Assembly: GCA_009692425.1 (NCBI GenBank)
Contig: SHZF01000010.1
Coordinates: forward strand, 1-64,000
Source of the DNA: Myxococcales bacterium
Lineage (GTDB): Bacteria > Myxococcota_A > UBA9042
Length of the DNA: 64,000 nt
Direction: 5' to 3'
Numbering within the stretch: the stretch's first letter is position 1; each line of letters opens with the position of its first letter. This document shows positions 1 to 7,370 of the stretch, in pieces. A program made the position numbers and the translations under genes. The notes beneath the pieces are model-generated. The model was given only the letters and a program-made list of their open reading frames with translations. It did not search any database and was not told the origin of the DNA.

Positions 1-2
1 CG

Positions 3-140
3 CCGTGGCTGGCGGGGCGGCTGACCAGCCTAGGGACGGATGGGTTCGGGATGAGTGACACGCGCGCGGCGCTGCGGCGCTGGTTTGGGGTGGACAAGGA
101 TGCGGTGGTGCGGGCGGGGCGGTGGCAGGTGGGGGTGTAG
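3..140 (+). CDS. C-terminal end of an AceE/transketolase-family E1 protein (truncated by window edge)
   Basis: The frame is open from the window edge to a TAG at 138-140. It reads through SLGTDGFGMSDTR, then ALRRWFGVD, which is the very conserved start of the C-terminal domain of homodimeric pyruvate dehydrogenase E1 (AceE) and related transketolase-type enzymes. These enzymes decarboxylate 2-oxo acids with thiamine diphosphate. In AceE the chain normally runs some tens of residues past this point. Here it stops after about 16 residues (DAVVRAGRWQVGV), so either this is a short-tailed family member or the 3' end is damaged. Only 46 codons are visible, so the exact enzyme cannot be named. The motif match is direct; the family assignment comes from memory of the AceE C-terminus. 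Confidence 0.6.
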   Translation, partial: PWLAGRLTSLGTDGFGMSDTRAALRRWFGVDKDAVVRAGRWQVGV

Positions 141-553
141 CGGGCGGTGGCGCGGTCGTGGACGACTGCACATACCAGTCGCGTTCGGCGGTCGCGATGC
201 CGGCCGCGAGCACGTCGGCGGACGCCGGCAGCAGCACGGGCAGGTCCGCGGGCATCGTAGCGCATCCGCGGCGCTCTGTGGCGGGGTTCGGACGGCCCGC
301 GGGCTCCTGGGACGCGCTGATCGTGCGCACGGCCCAGTCGGCGCGCTGCGACGTGCTCTACACCGAAGACCTGCAGCATGGGCGGTCCTACGGCGGGCTG
401 CGGGTGGTCAATCCGTTTGCGAGCACCTGAGCGCGGCTGGTCGCCCAGCGTCGTCGCGGCTTGAATCTGCTTCTGCAGGTCGTCCATGTGCGCCGTCTGG
501 CGTGGTACGATCGCACCCACGCGGCGCAGGTGCTGCCACACGGGGGGTTCGCG
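141..553. other. Degraded intergenic stretch between E1 end and IMPase-ARH fusion
   Basis: No intact gene is supported here. A PIN-domain-like tail at 305-430 is listed separately. The rest (141-304 and 431-553) shows only short, low-quality reading frames. No promoter or terminator could be identified with confidence. Confidence 0.5.
305..430 (+). pseudogene. Remnant of a PIN-domain (VapC-like) protein, C-terminal third only
   Basis: The frame ending at the TGA at 428-430 reads SWDALIVRTAQSARCDVLYT, then EDLQHGRSYGG, then LRVVNPF. This is the characteristic C-terminal block of PIN-domain ribonucleases (toxins of VapBC-type systems), including the late acidic residues in WDA and TEDL. The upstream part of the same frame (from 122) does not show the N-terminal PIN aspartate or a recognisable beta-alpha core, and no antitoxin gene lies next to it. 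I read it as a truncated relic rather than a working toxin. A frameshifted full-length gene is not excluded, but no second frame supplies the missing half. Confidence 0.45.
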
Positions 554-2416
554 ATGCCACAAGCTCTCCACATGGCCCTGGCGGTCGCCACAGCCGTCGC
601 GCAAGAAGCGGGTGAACTGCTGCAGCGTGACCGCAACCGGTCCGGCGGTCCGCGCGGCGCTAGCAGCCACGCCGATGCGGACGATGAAGCGGAAGCGCTG
701 ATTCGCGCTGAACTTACGGCGCAATTTCCTGACTGGGGCTACTTGGGCGAAGAGACCGGCCGCCGTCCGGCAGCGCCCGGCTGCCCCTACCTGTGGCTGG
801 TCGATCCCAATGACGGCACGGCAAGCTATCTCCGCGGCTGGCGCGGCTCGGCTGTGAGCATCGGGCTGCTGTGCCAAGGTGTGCCGGTGCTTGGCGTAGT
901 GCTTGCGTATAGCGCGCCCGACGACGCTGGCGATCTGATCTCCTGGGCCCAGGATTGCGGACCCGTGCACCGCAATGGTACGCCTCACGTGCGGTCGCCG
1001 TTTGCCGCGGCGCTGCAGCCGCACACGCTGGTCGGATTGTCGCAAGACGCCGACGCCATCGCGCAGCAGAACGCGCAGCTGATTGCGCCCGCCCGCTACT
1101 TCGCCGTGCCGTCGGTGGCCTATCGGCTTGCTTTGGTCGCGGTCGGTGATGCCCAAGGCGGAGTGTCGCTGGGCCACCCCACCAACTGGGATCTTGCGGG
1201 CGCCCATGCCCTGGTCCGCGGCGCCGGCGGCGAGGTGGTTGGCGCTGACGGCCTGCCGATTCGCTACGGTCCAGATGGCCACGTCATCGGCGACACGCGG
1301 GTGGTGGTGGGTGCCGGTCCCGCGCTCGCGTCGCTGCTGGCCCTGCGCCCGTGGCACACGTTGCAGTTTGCGCGCAGACAGCCTGACCCCCTCGATTTGG
1401 TTGCGTTGCAGCCGGGCAAGGTGGTGGCCGACGCGGCCATGCTGGGGCGCGCCCATGGATGCCTGCTGGGTCAAGTCGCGGGCGACTCTCTGGGCAGCCT
1501 GGTCGAGTTCAAGACCAGTGCGACGATTGTGGCGCAGTACCCGGGCGGGCCCGCGCTGCTGGCCGATGGCGGCACGTTCAACACGCTCGCCGGCCAACCG
1601 ACCGACGACAGTGAGCTTGCGCTTGCGCTCGCCAGAAGCTTGGTTTGTGACCCCCGGGCCAATGTGGAAGCGGCCGCTTGCGCCTACCGGGCCTGGTTCC
1701 AATCGCGCCCGTTTGACATCGGCGGCACCATCAGCATGGCCTTTGGCGCAATCGGCGCTGAAGACGTGGCCGTCGGGACGGCAGCGCTCGCCTGCAGATC
1801 GCACGCGAGCACGACCTCGCAGGCCAATGGCGCGCTGATGCGCGTCGCCCCGCTCGGGCTGTGGGGCGCGCTGCGGCCCGAAGCCGAGACGATGGCGCGG
1901 GCCCGGGCCGATGCGGCGCTCAGCCACCCGCACGCGGTGTGCCAGGATGCGTCGGCGCTGTGGGCGGCGCTCATCGCCAAGGCGGTCCGCGAGGGTCCTT
2001 CACCGCAGGCGCTGTACCACCATGCGCTGCAGCTGGCCGAGTCCATGCAGCCAAGCCTGCTGCAACGGGTGCAACTGGCCGCTGCGGCACCGCCCGCGGA
2101 GTTTCAGCAGCAGATGGGCTGGGTGCTCACGGCCTTGCAGAATGCGCTGTTTCACTTGGCCAACGCCACTCCATTTGCAGACGCGGTGCGCCAGACGGTG
2201 GCCCAGGGCGGCGACACCGACACCAACGCGGCGATCGCGGGCGCGCTGCTGGGTGCCGTCTACGGTCGCGACGCGGTGCCGCTGCAATGGCGCCAGATGG
2301 TCCTGTCCTGCCGACCGTTGCCGGGCAGTGGCCAACCGCGGCCGCGCTGGCTGTGGCCGGTGGACGCGCTGATGCTGGCCGAGCGGCTGGTGCTGGCCGG
2401 CCAACCTGCGGGCTGA
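554..2416 (+). CDS. Inositol monophosphatase-family / ADP-ribosylglycohydrolase fusion protein
   Basis: A 620-residue two-domain protein. The first ~280 residues are an IMPase-superfamily phosphatase with all metal motifs in order: GEE at 65-67, DPNDGT at 84-89 (usual form DPxDGT) and WDLAG at 212-216. The second half, from about residue 296, is an ADP-ribosylglycohydrolase (DraG/ARH) domain with TDD at 350-352 and the dinuclear-metal motif GDTDTNA around D554/D556, so both catalytic centres look intact. The frame stays open upstream to a TTG at 461, but the similarity starts at the ATG at 554, chosen here. The first domain removes phosphate from small phosphorylated sugars or nucleotides (substrate unknown); the second cleaves ADP-ribose linkages. 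It converges on nadB, so no operon link is shown. No signal peptide, so cytoplasmic. Confidence 0.85.
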   Translation: MPQALHMALAVATAVAQEAGELLQRDRNRSGGPRGASSHADADDEAEALIRAELTAQFPDWGYLGEETGRRPAAPGCPYLWLVDPNDGTASYLRGWRGSAVSIGLLCQGVPVLGVVLAYSAPDDAGDLISWAQDCGPVHRNGTPHVRSPFAAALQPHTLVGLSQDADAIAQQNAQLIAPARYFAVPSVAYRLALVAVGDAQGGVSLGHPTNWDLAGAHALVRGAGGEVVGADGLPIRYGPDGHVIGDTRVVVGAGPALASLLALRPWHTLQFARRQPDPLDLVALQPGKVVADAAMLGRAHGCLLGQVAGDSLGSLVEFKTSATIVAQYPGGPALLADGGTFNTLAGQPTDDSELALALARSLVCDPRANVEAAACAYRAWFQSRPFDIGGTISMAFGAIGAEDVAVGTAALACRSHASTTSQANGALMRVAPLGLWGALRPEAETMARARADAALSHPHAVCQDASALWAALIAKAVREGPSPQALYHHALQLAESMQPSLLQRVQLAAAAPPAEFQQQMGWVLTALQNALFHLANATPFADAVRQTVAQGGDTDTNAAIAGALLGAVYGRDAVPLQWRQMVLSCRPLPGSGQPRPRWLWPVDALMLAERLVLAGQPAG

Positions 2417-2534
2417 ACGCAACGGCCCCAGATCTGGCCTCCGGTCGCAAGCTGGCCCAGAGTCTGGTAGTCGTGCCCGGGGCCAGGGTTGCGGACTGCC
2501 CCCTCTGGTCCCTTGAATCCGGCTCGATGCCCGC

Positions 2535-4175
2535 TCACCCCTGCGGCCGCACCAGCACCGTATCCCGCCGCCAGTGCTCATCGTCCATCTCGGGGAAGTC
2601 GATCGACCAATGCAGCCCGCGGCTCTCCTGCCGCTGCAGGGCGCATTCCACGATGAGCGAGGCCACGGCGGCCAGGTTGCGCAACTCGATCAGGTCGGGC
2701 GTCAGGTAGAAGCGCCAGTAGTCCTCGCGCACCTCTTCGCTGATCAGTTGCAAGCGCCGCCGGGCGCGCAGCAGGCGCCGGTTCGAGCGCACGATGCCGA
2801 CGTAATTCCACATCAGGCGACGGATTTCGTCCCAACTCTGGGTCACGACCACCGCTTCGTCGGGGTCGCCGGCCTGGCCCGTGTCCCACTGGGGCACCCG
2901 CAGCGCTTCCGCCTCGCCGTCTTCGCGCACGACGGTCGCCGCCGCCGCCGCTGCGCGCTCGCCCATCACTGCCCCTTCGAGCAGCGAGTTCGATGCGAGC
3001 CGGTTCGCGCCGTGCAGGCCCGTGCAAGCCGCCTCGCCGATGGCGAACAAGCCCGCGATGTTCGTGCGCCCGTCGGTGTCCGTCAGCACGCCGCCGCATT
3101 GGTAGTGGGCGGCCGGCACCACCGGAATCGGCTGGCTGCGCATGTCGATGCCGAGGTCGAGGCAGCGGGCGTGGATGGTCGGGAAGCGCTCCGCCAGAAA
3201 GGCCCCCTCCTTGTGCGTCATGTCGAGCCAGACATGGTCGTCGCCGGAGCGCTTCAGTTCGGTGTCGATGGCCCTGGCGACGATGTCGCGCGGCGCGAGA
3301 TCCTTGCGGGCGTCGTAGTGCGCCATGAAGGCCTCGCCCTTGCCGTTGCGCAGCACGCCGCCCTCGCCCCGCATCGCCTCGCTGATCAGGAAATTCTTCG
3401 CCTGGCTGTGGTACAGGCACGTCGGGTGGAACTGGAAGAACTCCATGTTCGCGATGCGCGCGCCCGCCCGCCACGCCATCGCCACGCCGTCGCCCGTCGC
3501 CACGTCCGGGTTCGAGGTGTAGAGGTAGACCTTGCCGGCCCCGCCGGTCGCCAGGCACACGGTGCGCCCCTGCAACGGCACGACGCGGTCGGCCGCCACG
3601 TCAAGCGCATAGACGCCGAGCACGCGGTCGCCCTTGCCACCGGGTGTGCCGCGTCCCGTGCCGCGCGCGAGCCGCCCACGGGTGATGAGGTCGACCGCCA
3701 TGTGGTGTTCGAGCACGGCAATGTTCGGCGTCGCCCTCACCTGGGCAGCCAGCGCGTCTTCGATGGCGCGGCCCGTGAGGTCAGCGACGTGCGCCACCCG
3801 CCGCGCCGAATGGCCCCCTTCGCGGCCGAGCGCCAGCCCACCCTTGGGGTCACGGTCGAATGCCACGCCGCGCCCCGCCAAGCGCTCGATGGCGTGCGGG
3901 CCCTGCTCGACGACGAGGCGCACCACGTCGTCGCGGCACAGCCCCGCGCCGGCCCCCAGCGTGTCGCGGACGTGGGCGTCGAAGCTGTCGTGCACACCGT
4001 CGAGCACTGCCGAAATGCCCCCCTGGGCGTAGCGCGTGTTGGCCTCGACCAGCGTGCGCTTCGTCAACAGGCACACTTGGCCGTGGCGCGCGGCATCGAG
4101 CGCAAACGTCAGCCCGGCGATGCCGCCGCCCACCACGAGGAAGTCGAAAATCTCGTCCACGCCGGCTGCCGCCAT
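2535..4175 (-). CDS. nadB: L-aspartate oxidase
   Basis: A 546-residue FAD enzyme that oxidises L-aspartate to iminoaspartate, the first step of de novo NAD synthesis. The N-terminal dinucleotide fold shows VVGGGIAG (residues 14-21), then NTRYAQGGISA. The mid-domain has NMEFFQFHPT, and GLHGANRLASNSLLEG near residue 360-380 is diagnostic of the succinate dehydrogenase/aspartate oxidase flavoprotein family. A C-terminal helical region follows, ending RPQG. The frame runs upstream to 4280, but the family start is MAAAGVDEIFDF at 4175, five bases past the stop of the Cys-rich lipoprotein gene at 4181. The two may therefore be co-transcribed. No nadA or nadC lies in the window. Succinate dehydrogenase or fumarate reductase is less likely because of length and the RYAQGG motif. 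Confidence 0.93.
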   Translation of the reverse strand: MAAAGVDEIFDFLVVGGGIAGLTFALDAARHGQVCLLTKRTLVEANTRYAQGGISAVLDGVHDSFDAHVRDTLGAGAGLCRDDVVRLVVEQGPHAIERLAGRGVAFDRDPKGGLALGREGGHSARRVAHVADLTGRAIEDALAAQVRATPNIAVLEHHMAVDLITRGRLARGTGRGTPGGKGDRVLGVYALDVAADRVVPLQGRTVCLATGGAGKVYLYTSNPDVATGDGVAMAWRAGARIANMEFFQFHPTCLYHSQAKNFLISEAMRGEGGVLRNGKGEAFMAHYDARKDLAPRDIVARAIDTELKRSGDDHVWLDMTHKEGAFLAERFPTIHARCLDLGIDMRSQPIPVVPAAHYQCGGVLTDTDGRTNIAGLFAIGEAACTGLHGANRLASNSLLEGAVMGERAAAAAATVVREDGEAEALRVPQWDTGQAGDPDEAVVVTQSWDEIRRLMWNYVGIVRSNRRLLRARRRLQLISEEVREDYWRFYLTPDLIELRNLAAVASLIVECALQRQESRGLHWSIDFPEMDDEHWRRDTVLVRPQG

Positions 4176-4180
4176 CCCGC

Positions 4181-6808
4181 TCACGGTCCGCACGCCGGGT
4201 GGCACGCCTCGGCCGTCTGCAGTCCGCACAAGCAGGCGCCCTGCGGGCAAGGCTTGCACGTCGACTTTGGCGCGCAGCACGGCACGCAGGCGGCGGCCTC
4301 ACAGCGCTGCTTGGCGCCACACTGGGCATTCGTCGCGCACCCGCACAGGCCATTGGCGCCGCACACCTTGCCGACGCACTCGCCTGACCACTGGCACGCC
4401 ATGCCGGGCAGCTTGCCGGTGGCGAGGCAAAGTTTGGCGCCGGTGCCAGCTTCGGCGCACCCGGTCCCCGTCGGGCACTGCGCCGCGTCGGTGCAGTTCG
4501 CCCCGTACGCCAGATCGACCACACACGCGCCCGCATTGCACCAGTGTGCCGCGCTGCAGTGGGCCGACGTCTTGCAGCCGCACAGGCCCGCCGTGCACGC
4601 GCCGCTCGTGCACTCCGCACCGAACGCGCACGCGGCGCCCGTCGCCTTGTTCGCCTGCAGGCAGCGCTTGATGCCGGCGCCGTCGTCGATGCACTGGGCC
4701 TCGGCACTTTCGCATTGGGCAGCCGACGTGCAGGTCTGGCCGAGCGGAATGTTCTTGGCGCACGTGCCGCCGATGCACACTGCGCCGAGCGGGCACGCGC
4801 CGCCGGTGCCGCACGCCTGGCACGCGATGTCGAACTTCTGGTGCAGGCAGGTCCCCGTCGTCAGTTCGCAGAAATCGACGGTGCACGAACTGGCGTCCGC
4901 GCACGGCTTCGGCCCGGCGCCCTTGCACACGCCCGCCTGGCAATTCTCGCCGGCCATGCAGAACAACCCGTCTTCGCATACGGTCTTGTCGGCCACGCTG
5001 ACGTTCTTGCACCCGCCGGTCGCGCTGCACTGGTCGAGCGTGCACGCGTTGTTGTCGTTGCAGGCAGGCACACCCTTGCACGCTCCGGTCGCACACGATT
5101 CACCAACGCTGCACGGGTCGGCATCGACGCACGCCCCCTTCCACGCCACGGAGACGCACGCGCCCGTCTGTTCGTTGCAGCCATCCTGGGTACACGGGTT
5201 GCCATCGCCACACACCTTGGGGGCGGTGACGCACTTGCCCGTGGCCGGATTGCAGCTTGCCGGCGCGCACTTCGAGCCCGCGCACGTCACGTCGGCGTGC
5301 AGGCACTGGCCGGTGCCGTTGTCGCACGCATCGACCGTGCACGGGTCCTCGTCGTCGCACACCACGGTCAACCCCGGCGTACACGCGCCGCCCTTGCACA
5401 CGTCGGCGGCCGTACACGCGTTGCCGTCGAGGCAGGGTTGCTCTGTCGGCGTCGCCTTGCAGGTGCCGGTCAGCGTGTCGCACACGTCTTGGGTGCACGC
5501 ATTGTTGTCATCACAGGCGGGCTTGGCGGTGCCCGTGCACTTGCCGCCGGCGCAATGGTCGGCGTCGGTGCAGGCGTCGTTGTCGGTACACGTACCATTG
5601 GACAGCGGCGCGTTCTTGCACACGTTCTTGACCGGACCCACGCCATTTTCGCACGTGTCGGTCGTGCAGACGTTGTTGTCGTTGCAGTCCTTGGCGCCGG
5701 ACTTGGGCATGCACGCACAGTTGACCGGCCCCGGCACGCACGCGCCGCCCTTGCACGCGTCGGGGCTCGTGCACGAGGCGCCGTCTTCGCAGGGCTTGGC
5801 GTTGGGCTGGCTCGCGCACTTTCCGGTCTTGGCGTCGCACGTGTCGTCCGTGCAGTCGTTCTGATCCGTGCACACCACCGCCTTGCCGGGCTTGCACGCG
5901 TTGGCCGCACACGCGTCGCCGGCGGTGCACAGGCTGCCGTCGTCACACGCGCCCAGGTTGGGGGCGTGGACGCAGGTGCCGGTCTTCGGGTCGCACGCGT
6001 CGTCGGTGCATTGGTTGGCGTCGGTGCAGACCTTCGGCTTGCCGCCCCCGCACTTGCCCGCCACGCACGCCTCGCCGACCGTGCACGGGTTGTTGTCGGA
6101 ACAGGTCGCGAGGTTGGGCGCGTTGACGCACTCGCCGGTGGCCGGCAGGCAGAAGTCGTCGGTGCACGCGCTCTTGTCGTCGCAGGGCTTGGCTTTGCCG
6201 CCCACGCACTTGCCTTGCGCGCAGGTGTCGCCGGTCGTGCACGCGTTGCCGTCGCTGCAGGCCCCCGCGGCGGGGCTGTGGCTACACGCGCCGGCAGTGC
6301 AGGTGTCGGTGGTGCAGGGCTCACCGTCGTTGCAGTTCGAAGCCACGGTGCATTCGGGCACGTCGGCAGGTGCGGTGTCGGGGTCGGCGCTGTCGAAGGC
6401 CTCGGTGTCGGCTGGGTCTGCGGCGTCGGCTCCGGTGTCTACTGAGGCTCCGGCATCTACCGAGGCTCCGGCGTCTGTGTCGCTGGCCGCCGGGGCGTCG
6501 CCTTGCGCTGCCGTGTCGCCGGGAGCCGCCCCATCGTTTGCGTCGGCGCTCGCAGCGTCGGGGCCTGGCTTGCGGGTGCCGTCATCTGCTGGAGCCGCCC
6601 CATCGATGCGCGTGCCGTCGGCCGTGTCGGCGGGCTCCGTGTCGCTGGATGCCTGCAAGCTGTCGAGTCCGCCATCGGGGCCGCTGGGGGCGCCGTCTGC
6701 CGTCGCGGCTGGCGGGGTGATCGCGATGATCGGTTCGGCACACGCGGTCGCGGCGGCAGCGGCGACGACGGAGAGGCGCAAGAGGTGTACCTGACGTTGG
6801 CGGAACAT
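4181..6808 (-). CDS. Large Cys-rich repeat lipoprotein (Dictyostelium CTDC-type repeats)
   Basis: An 875-residue predicted surface lipoprotein. The start at 6808 gives a classic lipoprotein signal (MFRQRQVHLLRLSVV... ending ATAC, the lipobox Cys) preceded by a GA-rich ribosome-binding site; the frame continues upstream to 6976 without signal-like sequence. After a ~130-residue Ala/Asp/Thr-rich spacer come about 18 half-units of the form C-x-D-x-N-x-CT-x-D-x-C (for example CNDGEPCTTDTC and CTDANQCTDDAC), alternating with short GKC or GAC links. This resembles the CTDC repeat first described in slime-mould prespore proteins. The last ~200 residues hold other Cys motifs (CGCKTSAHC, CGCATNAQCG). 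The many Cys pairs imply a rigid disulfide-bonded rod outside the cytoplasm. Ligand and role are unknown. It ends 5 bases before nadB. Confidence 0.8.
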   Translation of the reverse strand: MFRQRQVHLLRLSVVAAAAATACAEPIIAITPPAATADGAPSGPDGGLDSLQASSDTEPADTADGTRIDGAAPADDGTRKPGPDAASADANDGAAPGDTAAQGDAPAASDTDAGASVDAGASVDTGADAADPADTEAFDSADPDTAPADVPECTVASNCNDGEPCTTDTCTAGACSHSPAAGACSDGNACTTGDTCAQGKCVGGKAKPCDDKSACTDDFCLPATGECVNAPNLATCSDNNPCTVGEACVAGKCGGGKPKVCTDANQCTDDACDPKTGTCVHAPNLGACDDGSLCTAGDACAANACKPGKAVVCTDQNDCTDDTCDAKTGKCASQPNAKPCEDGASCTSPDACKGGACVPGPVNCACMPKSGAKDCNDNNVCTTDTCENGVGPVKNVCKNAPLSNGTCTDNDACTDADHCAGGKCTGTAKPACDDNNACTQDVCDTLTGTCKATPTEQPCLDGNACTAADVCKGGACTPGLTVVCDDEDPCTVDACDNGTGQCLHADVTCAGSKCAPASCNPATGKCVTAPKVCGDGNPCTQDGCNEQTGACVSVAWKGACVDADPCSVGESCATGACKGVPACNDNNACTLDQCSATGGCKNVSVADKTVCEDGLFCMAGENCQAGVCKGAGPKPCADASSCTVDFCELTTGTCLHQKFDIACQACGTGGACPLGAVCIGGTCAKNIPLGQTCTSAAQCESAEAQCIDDGAGIKRCLQANKATGAACAFGAECTSGACTAGLCGCKTSAHCSAAHWCNAGACVVDLAYGANCTDAAQCPTGTGCAEAGTGAKLCLATGKLPGMACQWSGECVGKVCGANGLCGCATNAQCGAKQRCEAAACVPCCAPKSTCKPCPQGACLCGLQTAEACHPACGP

Positions 6809-7370
6809 CGACGGGAGTCTCCCTCGCCCGCTGCGCAAGCTAGAGGAGCGGGGCGTGGAGTGCAAGGATTCCACCTGTATGTCGTCAGCCGGTGGATTCT
6901 GGGCATCCTCACCCGCATGGCGCCTGCGGCCTTGACCCCTCCGCCCCTGCCAGCGACCCTGCCACCACTCCCCCACCGGCCCATCGCCGTGCGCCGGAGC
7001 CCCGTGCCGATGACCTTGCAGCCTCCGCCCATCCCGCCGACCTCGCTGCCATGCCCCCCTTTACGTTCGGCGTCCACCCCGGCGCGGAACTCGACATGGG
7101 CAATCCGCTCGGCCAGGGCGGCATGGGACTCGTGCGGCTGGCCGTGCAGGTGCCACTATAGCGCGATGCTGCCCGAGGTGCTGACCGGGCTCACGCGCCA
7201 TGACAAGCCGACCCGCGCCGCCGTGCTGATAGCCGCGCACCTGAGCGAGTCGTGCGCGCGATGGCGGTCATGGCTGCGGCGTTCTGGGCGTCGTCGGCCG
7301 GCGGCTGGATGGTGGGCACGGCGCCCGCGCAAGGGCTACCGGGATGCGCGCCAACTGGAGCGGGTGTGAC
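6809..7370. other. Degraded spacer between divergent lipoprotein genes
   Basis: A 562-base stretch between two divergently transcribed lipoprotein genes. It must hold both promoters, though none is convincing by eye. It contains a Ser/Thr-kinase-like fragment (listed separately). At 7271-7360 there is a short frame reading MAVMAAAFWASSAGGWMVG, which could be a single membrane segment. I see no intact gene. Confidence 0.5.
6892..7161 (+). pseudogene. N-terminal fragment of a eukaryote-like Ser/Thr protein kinase
   Basis: The 89-codon frame ends FGVHPGAELDMGNPLGQGG, then MGLVRLAVQVPL and a TAG at 7159-7161. GVHPG-x-ELD followed by PLGQGGMGLV is the typical run-in and glycine-rich ATP loop of the Hanks-type kinases abundant in Myxococcota. 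The kinase lysine, the HRD and DFG motifs and the rest of the fold are missing downstream in any frame. It is a relic after deletion. The first half of the frame is low-complexity Pro/Ala sequence and may not be coding. Confidence 0.45.

Noticed and set aside
461-553. A longer N-terminus for the IMPase-ARH protein from the TTG at 461
   Set aside because: The added 31 residues have no similarity to the family, while the ATG at 554 starts right at the first family helix.
2417-2534. A terminator between the convergent IMPase-ARH and nadB genes
   Set aside because: Only a short palindrome (CCAGATCTGG at 2428-2437) was seen, without a T-run or a longer stem.
2574-5864. A 1096-codon plus-strand open frame opposite nadB and the Cys-rich gene
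   Set aside because: It is the antisense shadow of two well-supported minus-strand genes in GC-rich DNA. It has no recognisable domains and its composition (His/Ala/Arg runs) fits a mirror of the repeat gene.
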